A DNA stretch of 64,000 bases, taken from assembly GCF_037076465.1 (NCBI RefSeq), contig NZ_AP028908.1, positions 1,488,001 through 1,552,000 of the forward strand, given 5' to 3'. This DNA is from Pectobacterium araliae (GTDB lineage: Bacteria; Pseudomonadota; Gammaproteobacteria; Enterobacterales; Enterobacteriaceae). Below the pieces are notes generated by a model. The model was not told the origin of the DNA, searched no databases, and saw only the letters and a program-made list of their open reading frames with translations. Every line of letters starts with the position of its first letter. Position 1 is the stretch's first letter. A program made the position numbers and the translations under genes. This document shows, piece after piece, positions 37,020 to 48,834 of the stretch.

Positions 37020-37916
37020 ATGAACACTGAAATCAATACGGTTGTCGCTGTTGTTGGCCCAGGTGCCATCGGCACCACAGTCGCGGCGGCGTTACACGAA
37101 GTCGGCCGCACACCATTGCTGTGTGGACGTACTCCGCGCGACCACCTGATCCTGCAAGATGGCGATCGCTTTATCACCGTACCCGGTCCGGTTCAGACGA
37201 ATCCGGCACAAATCACTCGCACGGCTGATCTTGTCTTTCTGGCAGTCAAGTCCACACAAATCGCCGCGGCAGCAGAATGGCTCAAGGCGTTGACCGGCCC
37301 GGAGACGGTTGTATGCGTGCTCCAGAACGGGGTCGAACAGTTGGATAGGCTCGCTACGTACTCTCTGCCCGGACAGATCGTTCCCGCTGTCGTGTGGTTT
37401 CCCGCACAGGCGCAGTCAGATGGCTCAGTACGCTTGCGCGGCGAGGTACGCCTCAGTCTGCCAGACACGCCAACTGCCTGCGTAGTGGCTAAAGCGCTAC
37501 AAGGCACGCGGTGCTCCGTAGACCTGGCCGCGAACTTCAGCTCACTGGCCTGGCGCAAACTATTGCAGAACGCAGTGGCTGGACTCATGGCGCTCACGCA
37601 CCGCCGCTCGGGCATGTTCGGGCGTGCTGACATCGCCAGGCTCACGCAGGCTTATTTACAGGAATGCCTTGCCGTGGCACGGGCAGAAGGAGCCGAACTC
37701 GGTGACGAAGTGCCGCAGGAGATCCTCGACAAGTTCCAGGCGGCTCCCGCAGACATGAGCACCTCCATCCTTACGGATCGAGAAGCTGGTCGACCACTCG
37801 AATGGGATATTCGCAACGGCGTCATTGTGCGTCGCGGCCGGGTTCATAGCATTCCGACGCCTATCAGCGACATCCTGGTGCCGCTTCTTGCGGCTGCGAG
37901 CGACGGCCCCGGTTGA
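37020..37916 (+). CDS. PanE/ApbA-family 2-dehydropantoate reductase-like protein
   Basis: A 298-residue NADP-dependent ketopantoate reductase-family enzyme. The N-terminal nucleotide motif is VAVVGPGAIGTTVAAAL, and DLVFLAVKSTQ, VLQNGVEQ and the lysine-bearing WRKLLQNAVAGLMALT are typical. AAGGAG lies 11 bases before ATG 37020; the longer open frame upstream is spurious. Because the cluster also has an RpiR regulator and transporters, a catabolic role on a hydroxy/keto acid is more likely than pantothenate synthesis; this is inference. The gene is GC-rich, unlike its surroundings. Confidence 0.87.
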   Translation: MNTEINTVVAVVGPGAIGTTVAAALHEVGRTPLLCGRTPRDHLILQDGDRFITVPGPVQTNPAQITRTADLVFLAVKSTQIAAAAEWLKALTGPETVVCVLQNGVEQLDRLATYSLPGQIVPAVVWFPAQAQSDGSVRLRGEVRLSLPDTPTACVVAKALQGTRCSVDLAANFSSLAWRKLLQNAVAGLMALTHRRSGMFGRADIARLTQAYLQECLAVARAEGAELGDEVPQEILDKFQAAPADMSTSILTDREAGRPLEWDIRNGVIVRRGRVHSIPTPISDILVPLLAAASDGPG

Positions 37917-37927
37917 CTCTGGAGCCG

Positions 37928-38738
37928 ATGATCGCACTATTACTTCTCTTCTTCCTCGCCCTCGGTGCCGGCGTACTCAGCGGCGTCGTCGGTACTGGCT
38001 CGTCGCTAATCATGCTGCCCGTCCTCGTCACTCTGTACGGGCCACGGATCGCGGTACCTGTCATGGCGATTGCGTCCTTGTTCGGCAACATCGGACGGGT
38101 GATTGCCTAGTGGCACGAGATTCGTTGGCGGCCGGTATTTGCCTATTCGTTGGCGGGTGTTCCTGCTGCTGTGCTCGGGGCGCACATGCTACTGACGATT
38201 TCTCCTGCCACTGTAGATGTGTTCCTGGCCGCTTTTTTCCTTGCGATGATCTCGCTGAGTCGTCTCATCAGACGATCGAATCTTCATCTGAACATCTGGC
38301 ATATGAGTTTTGCCGGGGCGATCGTCGGGTTCCTGACCGGATTCGTGCTATCTACCGGTCCGCTCAGTGTGCCAGTATTCACCAGCTACGGAATGAGTGG
38401 CGGCGTATTCCTGGGGTCAGAGGCGGCAAGCGCAATTCTGCTCTACGCTGGCAAGCTAACTACGTTCGGTGTATCGGGCGCACTCGCGCAGCCTATCATC
38501 ACACGTGGACTTGCCATTGCTCGTCGGTTCGATGATTGCGAAACGTCTCGTCCAGAAACTCCAGACGCATACGTTCGAGCTTCTCATTGATGCAGTTCTC
38601 GTCGCTGGGGCAGTAGGGATAATCCTCGCTCTCAAATTAAATGGCACGCTAGGGCTGACGGCGCAAGGGTGTTGTTATCGTGTAACAGCTTTCTACAGGC
38701 AGCGACGGGTCGAGATGAAGGGGCTGACAAGCTTTTAG
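37928..38738 (+). pseudogene. TauE/SafE (TSUP) membrane permease, broken by amber codon and frameshift
   Basis: The first part is ALLLLFFLALGAGVLSGVVG followed by TGSSLIMLPVLVTLYG, the TauE/SafE signature. A TAG at 38108-38110 interrupts the frame between FGNIGRVIA and WHEIRWRPVFAYSL, and the frame continues without shift to about 38515. There a frameshift moves the C-terminal part (VGSMIAKRLVQKLQTHTFEL, then AVLVAGAVGIILAL) into another frame. GGAG precedes ATG 37928, and the gene follows the panE-like gene directly. Two separate lesions indicate genuine decay. Confidence 0.85.
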
Positions 38739-38788
38739 AAATGAATAAAGCCGTACCAGTGTATGCTGATACAGCTTTTTGTTATGGA

Positions 38789-40057
38789 TCATGCCGCTTC
38801 GTTCTTTTTGCCCCGCTCTGTATTAAAAGGTGGTACGTATGCGAGCCGACATGTGTCCAGATAATCCGACCACCATTGCATCATCGCCTTGCGGGCTTCC
38901 AGATGCCCAGCCTTATGAATGTAGGCTGCTCGAACGCTATTCCGCTCCTGATGGCTCATCTGGCGCTCCACTGCATCCTGTGACCATAAACCGGATTCCA
39001 TCAGAGAACTGCATGCCATTGCCCGGAATCCGTGACCGCAGATTTCCTTTTTCGTATCGTATCCCATCAGCCGCAATGCTTTGTTAACCGTATTTTCACA
39101 CATCGGTTTATACAGGTTGTGGTCGCCGGGGAATACCAGTTCACACTCGCCGGATATTTCTTTAATCCGTTTCAGACTGGCTATGGCCTGTTCTGAAAGT
39201 GGTACGATATGCGGTGTGCGCATTTTGGCGCCGCGCACGGAATAACGTACACCAGTAATGGCTTCACGGGTGGCGGGTATCGTCCAGATTTTGTTTCTGA
39301 AATCGATCTCAGACCAACGGGCGAAACGCAATTCGCTGGAACGGATGAACAGGTGTAGGGTTAGTAATACTGCCAAGCGGGTTAATTCTCGTCCTTGCTT
39401 GTAGTCCTCAATGCGAGTCAGTAGTTCAGGTAACCGCTCCAGCGGAAGGGCAGGGTAGTGACGTTTAACGGGAGGGGTGATAATGCCGTCCAGATTGGCC
39501 GCCGGATTATGTTCTATCAACTCTTGATGCTCGGCATGACGCATGATGTTGCACATATGCTGCCGGGTACGCGCCGCCACTTCCAGCAGACCTTTTTTCT
39601 CAATCCCTTTCAGCAGCTCAATGAAGTGGCGAGTTTTCAGTTCTGTGACTGGCAGGTGTCCAATTATCGGGAAGATATGGTTATTCATGCTGGCAAGCAG
39701 TCGGTCAGCGGTGTTCTGCGACCATTTTTTATTACTTTTATGCCACGCCAGTGCCACTGTTTTAAACACCTTCTCTGGTGTGCAGGCTCCGCGTTCAGCA
39801 GTCCGCTGCTGTGCAGGGTTGATATTCAGCGCCAGCATTTTACGGATGCCTTCACGCTGTTGCCGTGCGTCAGACAGGGATATGGCAGGATAGGCACCCA
39901 GTGCAATACGGGTCTCTTTGCCATTTATACGGTACTTGAGATACCAGTGACGGGAACCGCCCGGTTTGATAAGAAGATACAGACTGTGGGAATCTGAGAC
40001 TCTAAAGGGTTTATCAGAAGGCTTGATAGTACGGATTTTCGCGTCGGTAAGGGGCAT
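38789..40057 (-). CDS. P4-type tyrosine integrase of a tRNA-Asn island
   Basis: A 422-residue site-specific recombinase. The N-terminal DUF4102 domain (MPLTDAKIRTIKPSDKPFRV, IALGAYPAISLSDARQQRE), a SAM-like core-binding domain and the C-terminal catalytic domain are complete. The catalytic Arg is in LFIRSSELRFARWSEID, HxxR in ICGHGFRAMACSSLMESG, and the tyrosine in VRAAYIHKAGHLEARK. The gene lies 162 bases from the 3' end of tRNA-Asn, reading away from it, the classic arrangement for P4-like islands. It should catalyse integration and excision at that tRNA. Confidence 0.94.
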   Translation of the reverse strand: MPLTDAKIRTIKPSDKPFRVSDSHSLYLLIKPGGSRHWYLKYRINGKETRIALGAYPAISLSDARQQREGIRKMLALNINPAQQRTAERGACTPEKVFKTVALAWHKSNKKWSQNTADRLLASMNNHIFPIIGHLPVTELKTRHFIELLKGIEKKGLLEVAARTRQHMCNIMRHAEHQELIEHNPAANLDGIITPPVKRHYPALPLERLPELLTRIEDYKQGRELTRLAVLLTLHLFIRSSELRFARWSEIDFRNKIWTIPATREAITGVRYSVRGAKMRTPHIVPLSEQAIASLKRIKEISGECELVFPGDHNLYKPMCENTVNKALRLMGYDTKKEICGHGFRAMACSSLMESGLWSQDAVERQMSHQERNSVRAAYIHKAGHLEARKAMMQWWSDYLDTCRLAYVPPFNTERGKKNEAA

Positions 40058-40112
40058 GTGGGGGTCACTCCATTATCGAACTAACCTGACCCCAGATTTG
40101 ACCACCAATTTT

Positions 40113-40150
40113 TCCCGATGCGAAGGGTAAAATCAAAATGCATCGGGAAG
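40113..40150. other. Inverted repeat between integrase and tRNA-Asn
   Basis: TTCCCGATGC and GCATCGGGAA form a 10-bp perfect stem with an 18-base loop. It may be an integrase or excisionase binding site, or part of the integrase promoter region. Confidence 0.5.
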
Positions 40151-40218
40151 AGTTTTCACGCTAACCTGTTGAATCAAAATAACATAAGGATTCTCAAGGA
40201 TGCATGAAAACAGTAAAT

Positions 40219-40294
40219 TGGCTCCTCTGACTGGACTCGAACCAGTGACATACGGATTAACAGTCCGCCGTTCTACCGACTGAACTACAGAGGA
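40219..40294 (-). tRNA. asnT/asnU-type: tRNA-Asn (GTT anticodon)
   Basis: A 76-base minus-strand tRNA. The acceptor stem is TCCTCTG/CAGAGGA, the D-loop contains AGTTCAGTCGGTAGAAC, the anticodon loop CTGTTAA gives GTT (Asn), the T-loop is GGTTCGAGTCC, and the 3' G-CCA is encoded. It is intact. Its 3' end is the presumed attachment site of the adjacent integrase; the particular asn gene copy cannot be told from the sequence. Confidence 0.97.
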
Positions 40295-40388
40295 ATCGTG
40301 TGAACGGGGCGCATGATAACGGCGTGTGCTGCACATGTCAAAGGCGTAAACCACAAAATTGTACCGTTCGGTGAGAGAATGCGCAATC

Positions 40389-40415
40389 TGCCGATATTTT
40401 TGGCAAATATCGGCA
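40389..40415 (-). terminator. Terminator downstream of the lacY remnant
   Basis: TGCCGATATTT/AAATATCGGCA is a perfect 11-bp stem with a five-base loop, 21 bases after the lacY stop on the minus strand. Confidence 0.7.
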
Positions 40416-40436
40416 TTTCAGCATATTTCTCTATCG

Positions 40437-40625
40437 TTACGGCTGGTTTATTGGCGTTTTTTGTTTATCGGAAAAGGCACATAGCGGCTCTTTTCCTGAC
40501 TGAGTGAATAGAGATATCGCCGTAAAGGAGAGAGCGATGCCGCCTAAAATCAGGTAAGTGCCATTAAAGCCGATATTGTCAGCAAACAGAACCCGTCCGT
40601 AAGCATGGAACGGGAAGGCAGGATT
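40437..40625 (-). pseudogene. lacY: Lactose permease, C-terminal remnant
   Basis: About 60 codons remain. DNIGFNGTYLILGGIALSFT followed by AISLFTQSGKEPL aligns with the C-terminus of E. coli LacY ([32 protein letters not shown]), ending the last membrane helix and tail. It lies downstream of lacZ on the same strand, exactly where lacY belongs, but everything before this point is replaced by an IS1 remnant. The bacterium therefore lacks a functional lacY at this locus. Confidence 0.8.
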
Positions 40626-40635
40626 TCCCCGATAT

Positions 40636-41110
40636 TACTGTCAACATTGTCGCCGTACTTTCCAGATTAACTACCGCTATGACGCCCATAAGCCCGGAAC
40701 AAAAGAAAAAATTGTCGATATGGCTATGAATGGAGCTGGGGTCAAAGACACGGGGCGAGTTCTGAAAATCAGTATGAACACTGTCATGAGCACATTAAAA
40801 AACTCGCGCCGCGATAAGTAACAAGCAAACCCATCGTCTATGACGATCTCACCCTGATTTGTGAACTGGATGAACAAGGGTCATTCGTGGGGAATAAAAA
40901 AACAGCAGCACTGGCTTTGGTATGACAAAAAGAAAACAGGTTGTTGCCCCTGTATTTGGTCCCCGCACGGATGAGACCTGCCGGAAGCGGCTCGATTTGT
41001 TGAAACCTTTCCATATAGGTTTTTTCACCACCGATGACTGGGGCAGCTACGCACGAGAAATCGAGTCAAAAAAAACCTGACAGGTAAGCTATTCACCCCA
41101 GTCACTTACC
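40636..41110 (+). mobile_element. IS1-family remnant (insA 3' part and frameshifted insB)
   Basis: InsA residues CRRTFQINYRYDAHKPGTK, IVDMAMNGAGVKDTGRVLKI and TVMSTLKNSRR run to a TAA at 40819-40821. InsB pieces follow in three frames: ICELDEQGSFVGNKK, QHWLWYDKKKTG, and VFGPRTDETCRKRLDLLKPF with GFFTTDDWGSYAREIE. The 5' part of insA and the 3' part of insB are missing. It lies between lacZ and the lacY remnant, which implicates IS1 in the loss of lacY. Confidence 0.85.
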
Positions 41111-41216
41111 GGAGTAAGTTCCTGGGGATTCGCTCGATTTCCTCCTTCACGCAACTCGAATTATTTAGGGTATATAACTGCACACTTTCGTTATTTTTTA
41201 ATACTGATTTTTCAGA

Positions 41217-44421
<3,205 letters not shown>

Positions 44422-44433
44422 TCTATTTCTCAT

Positions 44434-44461
44434 AACATATCGACTCTCCTGGGTGAGTAAA
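44434..44461 (-). promoter_or_regulatory. Candidate lacZ promoter
   Basis: TTTACT (44461-44456), 16-base spacer, TATGTT (44439-44434). E. coli lacP uses TTTACA and the same TATGTT. It places the transcript start near 44427, so the operator covers the start of transcription. Confidence 0.7.
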
Positions 44462-44478
44462 GCGGAATGTGACAATAA

Positions 44479-44494
44479 AGTGGAAGCGATCACA
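44479..44494 (-). promoter_or_regulatory. CRP-like site upstream of lacZ
   Basis: TGTGATCGCTTCCACT has one perfect half site and one weak half site. Its centre is about 60 bases upstream of the predicted start, close to the -61.5 position of CRP at E. coli lac. Confidence 0.55.
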
Positions 44495-44643
44495 AAGATC
44501 GTTTGTAAAAAGAATAGGATTACATGGGGTTTGGAAAGCGTTACGCAATAAATTAACGAGATTTAATAAATAACTTATTGTTTATCATCTTATTTTGTTA
44601 GGGTTTGGCGTCGGTAATGAGAAAGGTATTATTGTGTAAAGGG

Positions 44644-45720
44644 TTACAGTCTTTGGAATTGGCGTGTAATGTCCAACAGATTTTTTGTTAATTCTTGCAG
44701 TGAAGCATGGGTTGATGACTGTACGGCGGTGCTATGGCGCACGATCAGTTCGGTGGGTAACAGCAGTGAGGTAGTATGGGGAGAATCGTGCAGCGTAGCG
44801 AGCAAGCGGGTGACGCCTTCTTTACCTAATAGCCTGAAATCCTGGCGAATGGTCGTCAATGGCGGAGTGTAATACGCGCTGTCCTGTGTGTCATCAAAAC
44901 CGATCACCGACATTTGCTCCGGTACGCGAAGGCCGTATTCATGCAATGCGCGCAGGACGCCAAGCGCCATTTGATCGTTCGCCACAACAATGGCGGAGAT
45001 GCGCAGGGATTGTCCTAGCAGAGCCAGCGTCTGGTGATAACCAGAAGCCGCGCTCCAGTCACCGTGCAGCACTGAGACGGGGGACAACTGCTGTTTATCC
45101 AACTCGGCTAACCAGCCTTGATAACGTAGGCGAGCGGAAATCGAAGTCATTGGGCCAGTTAACAGAGCAATATGCTGGTGGCCAAATTGCACCAAATGGG
45201 CGATTGCCAACCGTGCGCCGTGATCGGGATCGAACATAACATTGAGTATGTCGGTGTGCGGATCGGCATCCATAAACAGCACGGGTGTATTGATACAGGT
45301 CTGGTTAATGTGGACGGCTTCATCCGTGGATAGCGGAACATTTACGATGACGCCGCTGACCCGCTGAGAAAGCAGGTCATTCACCGCGTTATTGCAGGTG
45401 TTGACATCCGGACTGCTCAGCATGGACATCACGATGTTGATCCCCAACTGGTTGGCGGTGCTCTTAATGGCTGCGGCAATTTGTGACGGTGCGTGCAGTG
45501 AAAGATCGGTTGTGACCAGCCCCAGCGTGGTGATGGTTTTCCCTGCCAGCTGCTGTGCGACACGGTTAGGCGTGTAATTCAGTGCTGCCATTGCCTGTTC
45601 CACTTTACTGCGAGTACGGGATGAAACATGCGGCGCTTGATTCAGCACGCGGGAAACTGTCTGATAGGAAACCCCAGCGTATTCGGCGACATCGTGTAGT
45701 GTTATGGGTTTCTGTTTCAT
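44644..45720 (-). CDS. lacI: Lac repressor
   Basis: A 358-residue LacI/GalR regulator. The headpiece TLHDVAEYAGVSYQTVSRVL has the same recognition-helix residues (YQTVSR) as E. coli LacI, which explains the identical operator. The hinge helix NRVAQQLAGK is conserved, and the core (HAPSQIAAAIKS, ALLTGPMTSISARLR, PPLTTIRQDFRLLG) follows E. coli LacI throughout. The C-terminal Leu-rich segment (ELTKNLLDITRQFQRL) fits the tetramerisation helix. It lies upstream of lacZ on the same strand with a 295-base control region between. Confidence 0.95.
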   Translation of the reverse strand: MKQKPITLHDVAEYAGVSYQTVSRVLNQAPHVSSRTRSKVEQAMAALNYTPNRVAQQLAGKTITTLGLVTTDLSLHAPSQIAAAIKSTANQLGINIVMSMLSSPDVNTCNNAVNDLLSQRVSGVIVNVPLSTDEAVHINQTCINTPVLFMDADPHTDILNVMFDPDHGARLAIAHLVQFGHQHIALLTGPMTSISARLRYQGWLAELDKQQLSPVSVLHGDWSAASGYHQTLALLGQSLRISAIVVANDQMALGVLRALHEYGLRVPEQMSVIGFDDTQDSAYYTPPLTTIRQDFRLLGKEGVTRLLATLHDSPHTTSLLLPTELIVRHSTAVQSSTHASLQELTKNLLDITRQFQRL

Positions 45721-45921
45721 TGCGGCTATTCCGTGCGTGGGAGGGCATTATCATAGCAAATCGCGCGGGGAATCCGTAATGAGTATGTACTCTGGTGTAA
45801 TCCGAGCTTACAAGAATGTATTTGTAGCGTCTTTACGATCTCCCCGCGACTACCGCTCGACGGCCTTTGTCGCAAACCGGGGGCAAGCGCTCCCGTTATA
45901 GGGTGGATAGCTGTCCGATGT

Positions 45922-46296
45922 TTACTGCTCCGACAGTACAAACATGCCATAGGGATGAATTTGCAGATAGTAGCTGTCGCCCGGATTCGGCTGAAGCTGG
46001 GTGGCGTTAACCTGCAACAGCATCGATTGACCGTGCCAGTCTACCTGCACTTCATACTGCGGCTCCATGTAGGCGACTTGTGTGATATGCAACGCTGGCT
46101 TTCTTCACCCTGATGGTTGAGCGTAATGGCTTCTGGGCGAATACCGATAGTTGATTCGTTCAACCCTGCGGCAAATCCCTGTGGCGCGGGATGAGGTAGC
46201 CAGCAGCGTTTTGTGAGATAGCCGCCTGCGTCCGCCTCTAACGCGCTTTGTACAAATGCAGTGGTGTTATAGATGCTCAGAACGGCATCACCACAC
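45922..46296 (-). pseudogene. ABC importer ATPase, C-terminal regulatory domain fragment
   Basis: The minus strand encodes DAVLSIYNTTAFVQSALEAD, GFAAGLNESTIGIRPEAITL and, after a frameshift near 46095, VAYMEPQYEVQVDWHGQSML, QVNATQLQPNPGDSYYLQIH and PYGMFVLSEQ to a TAA. The IGIRPEAI motif and following beta strands are the TOBE/MalK-like regulatory domain of CUT1 or polyamine-type ATPases. The nucleotide-binding domain is absent. It is a relic and is not the missing half of the fragment at 6994-7510, which has its own short end. Confidence 0.7.
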
Positions 46297-46376
46297 TTGT
46301 TGACTGAATGATGAAAAGCATATTGATAGAACGCGGAGTTATTTGACTCATTTAATCGAGAAACATACTGTTTTTT

Positions 46377-46422
46377 TCTTTAAATCAAGGTAGTTAGAAT
46401 CTTTAAATCAATGTAGTTAGAA
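46377..46422. repeat. 23-bp tandem direct repeat upstream of the MetQ/NlpA gene
   Basis: Two adjacent 23-base units (TCTTTAAATCAAGGTAGTTA + GAA), differing at one position (AGG/ATG). They end 33 bases before the lipoprotein gene, so they could carry promoter or operator elements. Confidence 0.85.
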
Positions 46423-46454
46423 ATCGATGTATTTACGATATCAGGTGAAACAGA

Positions 46455-47270
46455 ATGATGACGAAATGGCGTATAACACTGGTGGCAGGAATGGTCACCG
46501 CGGCAATGGCGTTGACGGCGTGTGATAATGCTGGTAACTCTGCCAATCATATTAAAGTCGGTGTGATTAACGGCGCGGAACAGGACGTCGCCGACGTCGC
46601 AAAGAAAGTAGCAAAAGAAAAATATAATCTGGATGTTGAGCTGGTGGGGTTTAGCGGCTCGCTATTGCCGAACGAGGCGACGGATAAACGCGATCTGGAT
46701 GCGAACGTCTTTCAGCATCGTCCTTTCCTCGAACAGCAAAATCGCGAACACGGTTATAAGCTGGTGGCGGTAGGGAATACCTTCGTTTTCCCGATGGCGG
46801 GGTATTCGAAGAAAATTAAAAATATCAACGATTTGAAAGACGGCGATACCATTGCGATTCCTTTCGACCCTACCAATTTGGGGCGGGCGTTGTTATTGCT
46901 GGAAAAAACCGGATTAATTACCCTGAAGCCGGATACGGGGTTATTGCCGACAGTGCTGGATATCACGACGAATCCGCATAATCTGCGTATTATGGAAGTC
47001 GAAGGTGCACAGCTACCGCGTTTGTTAGACGATCCGCAAGTGACCGTTGCGATTATCAGTACGACCTATATTCAGCAAACGGGCTTAACGCCAACGAAAG
47101 ACGGTATTTTTATTGAAGGTAAAGAATCTCCGTATGTGAATATCGTCGTGACCCGCGAAGATAATAAAGCGGCAGAGAATGTCAGTAAATTCATTAAAGC
47201 CTATCAGTCCGATGAAGTCGAACAGGCTGCTGACCGTATTTTTAACGGTGGCGCGGTAAAGGGCTGGTAA
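46455..47270 (+). CDS. MetQ/NlpA-family substrate-binding lipoprotein
   Basis: A 271-residue lipoprotein anchored to the inner membrane. The signal peptide ends in the lipobox LTAC (residues about 20-23). The mature protein is a methionine-type periplasmic binding protein (HIKVGVINGAEQDVADVAKK, LDANVFQHRPFLEQQNREHG, IAIPFDPTNLGRALLLLEKT, APYVNI-like SPYVNIVVTRED). AGGTG lies eight bases upstream. It has no metN or metI next to it, as for E. coli nlpA, so it may serve the MetNI transporter encoded elsewhere. A tandem repeat precedes the gene and a hairpin follows. Confidence 0.92.
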   Translation: MMTKWRITLVAGMVTAAMALTACDNAGNSANHIKVGVINGAEQDVADVAKKVAKEKYNLDVELVGFSGSLLPNEATDKRDLDANVFQHRPFLEQQNREHGYKLVAVGNTFVFPMAGYSKKIKNINDLKDGDTIAIPFDPTNLGRALLLLEKTGLITLKPDTGLLPTVLDITTNPHNLRIMEVEGAQLPRLLDDPQVTVAIISTTYIQQTGLTPTKDGIFIEGKESPYVNIVVTREDNKAAENVSKFIKAYQSDEVEQAADRIFNGGAVKGW

Positions 47271-47294
47271 TCATAGTGACGTGATTATTGCGAT

Positions 47295-47322
47295 GCTGCC
47301 ATTTTTACCGAAAGATGGCAGC
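47295..47322 (+). terminator. Hairpin after the MetQ/NlpA gene
   Basis: GCTGCCAT/ATGGCAGC, an 8-bp stem with a 12-base loop, lies 25 bases after the stop. The T tail is poor. Confidence 0.6.
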
Positions 47323-47337
47323 GTATTAATTAATGGT

Positions 47338-47448
47338 TAACTTATTCGCAAGGTTGTTTTACGTGCCAGACGCTTAATGCGGGTTCTCAGCGTCAGATTG
47401 TTACGTTCGATACGTTGGGTGAAAATCTTTCCGGTGAGAGTGGTGCCA
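47338..47448 (-). mobile_element. IS1 insB 3' remnant
   Basis: The minus strand encodes LTGKIFTQRIERNNLTLRTR and IKRLARKTT, the C-terminal part of IS1 InsB. The rest is absent. It differs in sequence from the IS1 remnant at 40636-41110 in the few residues they share. Confidence 0.75.
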
Positions 47449-47661
47449 ATAATTCACGGCAGACTTCATCAGTTCAGGGGCCGAAAGTATACGCCAGAAC
47501 ACCGGCTGTTTTGGTGTTGTATGCATACCAAAGTCAATGTCGACGGGCTTTACTGCCAACAGAACGTCATTGTTCATCAAGCTTGCAGTGATATTCACAA
47601 CACCGGAAACGTTCCTGACCTGACGGATTTTTGCCATGACGATAAAACGGAGCAGAATCAC
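47449..47661 (-). pseudogene. Fragment of an unrecognised protein fused to IS1 DNA
   Basis: The frame reads MAKIRQVRNVSGVVNITASL, then NNDVLLAVKPVDIDFGMHTT and PVFWRILSAPELMKSAV before entering IS1 sequence in another frame. It has protein-like character, but no family was recognised. It is probably a gene truncated by IS1. Confidence 0.35.
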
Positions 47662-47819
47662 AACGGGGGCAATGAATATTAATGCTGGCCATAAATCGCC
47701 TCAAACGGTCGTATTGTACACCTATTTCTACTAATTGGATGCATCGCTGTTTTTTATTACACTCTTCTATGCTCAGTGTTTTATTCGGGATTGATATTCA
47801 TTAAATATTGAGTGTGCGT

Positions 47820-47862
47820 AATATGCCACTCGGAGAAATACATTAATTCCGGATGGCATATT
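47820..47862. terminator. Hairpin downstream of the racemase gene
   Basis: AATATGCCA/TGGCATATT, a 9-bp stem with partial inner pairing, about 30 bases after the racemase stop. It has no clear T run on the minus strand. Confidence 0.4.
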
Positions 47863-47895
47863 TATTTCAATCGGTTAATTGAAAGGATCACCTAT

Positions 47896-48612
47896 CTAAG
47901 CAGCAATATTATTTCCAGTTGTATGGGTAAAATACCACTCGACCGTTTTCTTAATTAACTCCTCTGTCGCATCGACATAATGTTGCGGTGAGGTTTTGAC
48001 TTCCTGCTCCAGAATGAGTGGAAGCTCGGTACAACCCAGAATAATTTTATCAACGCCAGCCTGCAACAGGCGATCTTTTACCGGTGACAGCCTACGATAG
48101 GCTCCAGCAATATCACCGGATTTATAAGCGTAGATACTTTCCATGACCTGGTGTTGGTCAGCATCATCCGGCGTGTAGCACTCAATATTATCAACAATCA
48201 GGTTGTCCTGATAAATTCTCGCTTTGACGGTCGCCGTCGTTGCTAATAAACCGACGCGTGTGGTCTTGGCGTTTCTAATTGCCTGACAGGTCACATCAAT
48301 AATGCTGATCATTTCCGCACGGCACTGTTGTTTTAATTCATTGAACCAATAATGTGCGGTATTACATGGAATAATGATGCACTCTGCGCCTGCATTTTCG
48401 AGAATCTTCATATATTGCAGCATCTTACCCAGCGGTGACGCGCTGTGCTGGAGAATGCATTGTGTTCTGTCAGGGATATCAGGAATAGAAACCGCAATCG
48501 TCGGAATGTGGTCTTGATCCCGATAGGCTGGCGTGTTCTTTATCAGTTTTTGCATCGCATCGACGGTAGCACCCGGCCCCATACCGCCAAGAATTCCCAC
48601 GAGACTGTTCAT
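47896..48612 (-). CDS. Aspartate/glutamate racemase family protein
   Basis: A 238-residue cofactor-independent amino acid racemase. Motifs are VGILGGMGPGATVD at the N-terminus, the first catalytic cysteine in IIIPCNTAHYW, and the second in IILGCTELPLIL. It should interconvert L- and D-aspartate or glutamate in the cytoplasm. Its neighbours are a divergent HypT-like LysR regulator and a GltP-type dicarboxylate/glutamate symporter, which together suggest a small acidic amino acid locus. The direction of the substrate preference cannot be told from sequence. Confidence 0.9.
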   Translation of the reverse strand: MNSLVGILGGMGPGATVDAMQKLIKNTPAYRDQDHIPTIAVSIPDIPDRTQCILQHSASPLGKMLQYMKILENAGAECIIIPCNTAHYWFNELKQQCRAEMISIIDVTCQAIRNAKTTRVGLLATTATVKARIYQDNLIVDNIECYTPDDADQHQVMESIYAYKSGDIAGAYRRLSPVKDRLLQAGVDKIILGCTELPLILEQEVKTSPQHYVDATEELIKKTVEWYFTHTTGNNIAA

Positions 48613-48834
48613 GCTGTTAACCCTGTAGCATTATGAAATTAAAAGGATAATCGCATACTGACGGGCAATGTGAATTGCTAAATTCCCATCTGCTATGTAT
48701 GATTTGCATAACTATTAGTATCTCTATGCTTTTACTGGGTTTAACGGCGTGCCGTGGAAAGTATCGTTGTTGGTGATGTAAAGCGCGGGTGTAGAGAACG
48801 AAAGCATGGCGCTGAGCGTCCTGAGTGAGGGGTG

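Noticed and set aside
40313..40507. Plus-strand 64-codon ORF after tRNA-Asn
   Set aside because: It is antisense to the lacY remnant and its terminator and has no ribosome-binding site.
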